Shown here: one piece after another, positions 63,350 through 64,000 of the stretch
Layout: each line of letters starts with the position of its first letter
Position numbering within the stretch: position 1 is the stretch's first letter
Source of the DNA: an uncultured Oscillibacter sp.
Lineage (GTDB): Bacteria > Bacillota > Clostridia > Oscillospirales > Oscillospiraceae
DNA: 64,000 nt
Direction of reading: 5' to 3'
NCBI GenBank assembly: GCA_910578935.1
Contig: CAJTSM010000011.1
Location: forward strand, 1 to 64,000
The notes under the pieces: model-generated
What the model saw: only the letters and a program-made list of their open reading frames with translations
Database searches by the model: none
What the model was told of the DNA's origin: nothing
Program-made: the position numbers and the translations under genes

Positions 63350-64000
63350 GTGCGGTCCTTTGAAACTGATGAAAATCAGGTGGAAAAAATTGAAGGCATG
63401 AGCATTGAATACCCCTATTGCCTGCATCAGAGAAATCTGACGGACATCGTCATTCCCTGGCACTGGCACGAAGAACTGGAACTGGGCTACATCGAATCCG
63501 GCGCCAGCCGTATCCGGACGGTGAACGGGGAGTATATCGTCCACCAGGGGGACGGCTTTTTCATCAACTCCCAAGTGATGGATCTAAAAGAAAACGCCGC
63601 CCCCGGGAGTTACACCCTGGAAATTAACAACATCTTTCACCCGGTCTTTCTCAGCGGCCATTTCAAGAGCCGCTTTGAAACCAAATACTTGGACCCACTG
63701 ATAAAAAACCGTAAAATTGAGGTCCACCTGATTCGCCCCGGGCACCGGACGTCCGACCGGCTCCTAACAAACCTTCGAAAGCTGAAAGAGCTACAGGAGC
63801 AGCCGGACGCAGAGTTTGCCACCCGGAATCTGCTTTCGGAAAGCTGGCTGCTGCTTCTGGAGGATATTCAGGGACAGCAGCCTGGGGATACTGCTGTCAA
63901 AACAGAAAGCCAGGACCGTCTGCGCAGCATGATCGCGTACATTCACGGTCATTATCAGGAAAAGCTGACACTGGCACAGATTGCCGGCTGCGCCGCTGTC
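63350..64000 (+). CDS. AraC family regulator (partial, cupin N-terminus)
   Basis: The gene leaves the window at the right edge; 217 codons are visible. The N-terminal cupin sensor holds DIVIPWHWHEELELGYIESG and TVNGEYIVHQGDGFFINSQV. From residue about 180 the AraC helix-turn-helix begins (SMIAYIHGHYQEKLTLAQIA). The start is GTG at 63350, six bases after AAAGGAGGG; an in-frame ATG at 63332 lies before that site and is rejected. It is divergent from the alcohol dehydrogenase with a 172-base gap, so it is likely its regulator. The ligand is unknown. Confidence 0.88.
   Translation, partial: MRSFETDENQVEKIEGMSIEYPYCLHQRNLTDIVIPWHWHEELELGYIESGASRIRTVNGEYIVHQGDGFFINSQVMDLKENAAPGSYTLEINNIFHPVFLSGHFKSRFETKYLDPLIKNRKIEVHLIRPGHRTSDRLLTNLRKLKELQEQPDAEFATRNLLSESWLLLLEDIQGQQPGDTAVKTESQDRLRSMIAYIHGHYQEKLTLAQIAGCAAV

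Noticed and set aside
1..64000. CRISPR arrays, rRNA genes and intact tRNA genes
   Set aside because: No regularly spaced repeats, rRNA-like sequence or complete tRNA was seen anywhere in the window.

Overview
The window looks like chromosome of a gut-type, fairly GC-rich Firmicute, probably Oscillospirales or a relative. The signs are strong AGGAGG-type ribosome binding sites, Firmicutes-type sugar ABC operons, a Tn916/CTn-like conjugation module (PrgI, VirB4), a Gram-positive-style Pel cluster and DUF4867/DUF624 proteins. The species cannot be named from the sequence. All family calls come from reading the translations and motifs; no search was run.

Region 1 (1-10.8 kb) is a pentoside-utilisation operon on the minus strand. 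In transcription order it encodes a solute-binding lipoprotein, two ABC permeases, a DUF624 protein, a GH3 beta-xylosidase-like enzyme, xylulokinase, DUF4867 and a sugar isomerase cut by the window edge. A divergent ROK regulator on the plus strand probably controls it. A consensus promoter and an inverted repeat lie in front of the lipoprotein gene, and a cluster of stem-loops follows it.

Region 2 (10.8-28.1 kb) is a patchwork of decayed mobile elements. It holds a truncated ABC-2 permease, a SLOG protein, two XRE regulators, a partial conjugation module (VirB4, a VirB4-N-like protein, PrgI, XRE) interrupted by a MntA-HepT toxin-antitoxin pair, an Rpn nuclease and ParAB. A 3' fragment of tRNA-Val marks an attachment site. 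Beyond it lie a DUF2806 gene with a frameshift, a broken tyrosine integrase, a DUF6809-like protein, a relaxase with SEL1 repeats and a broken relaxosome accessory gene.

Region 3 (28.1-57.9 kb) is a 30-kb surface-polysaccharide locus, almost all on the minus strand. Transcription begins with pelD (fused to a degenerate SDR domain)-pelE-DUF2194/pelA-like-pelF-pelG and continues through a polytopic membrane protein, three glycosyltransferases, a DUF4832 protein and a pyruvyl-transferase-like protein. After a pseudogene patch and two plus-strand GT2 genes comes a second unit: DUF1919, ABC exporter, GT2, radical SAM, carrier protein and DltA-like ligase. A third unit follows: CotH kinase, VTC and DUF4956. 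Inference: a Pel-like, possibly cyclic-di-GMP-gated polymer synthase sits with a thiotemplate (adenylation/carrier/radical SAM) module and a CotH/VTC module that might decorate or anchor cell-surface material. This combination is the most interesting system in the window.

Region 4 (57.9-64 kb) is a second mobile-element scar: AP2-like and integrase remnants, a serine resolvase, a second MntA-HepT pair, a tRNA-Arg 3' fragment, and an integrase tail joined to a response-regulator fragment. It ends in an iron-type alcohol dehydrogenase and a divergent AraC regulator that runs off the window.
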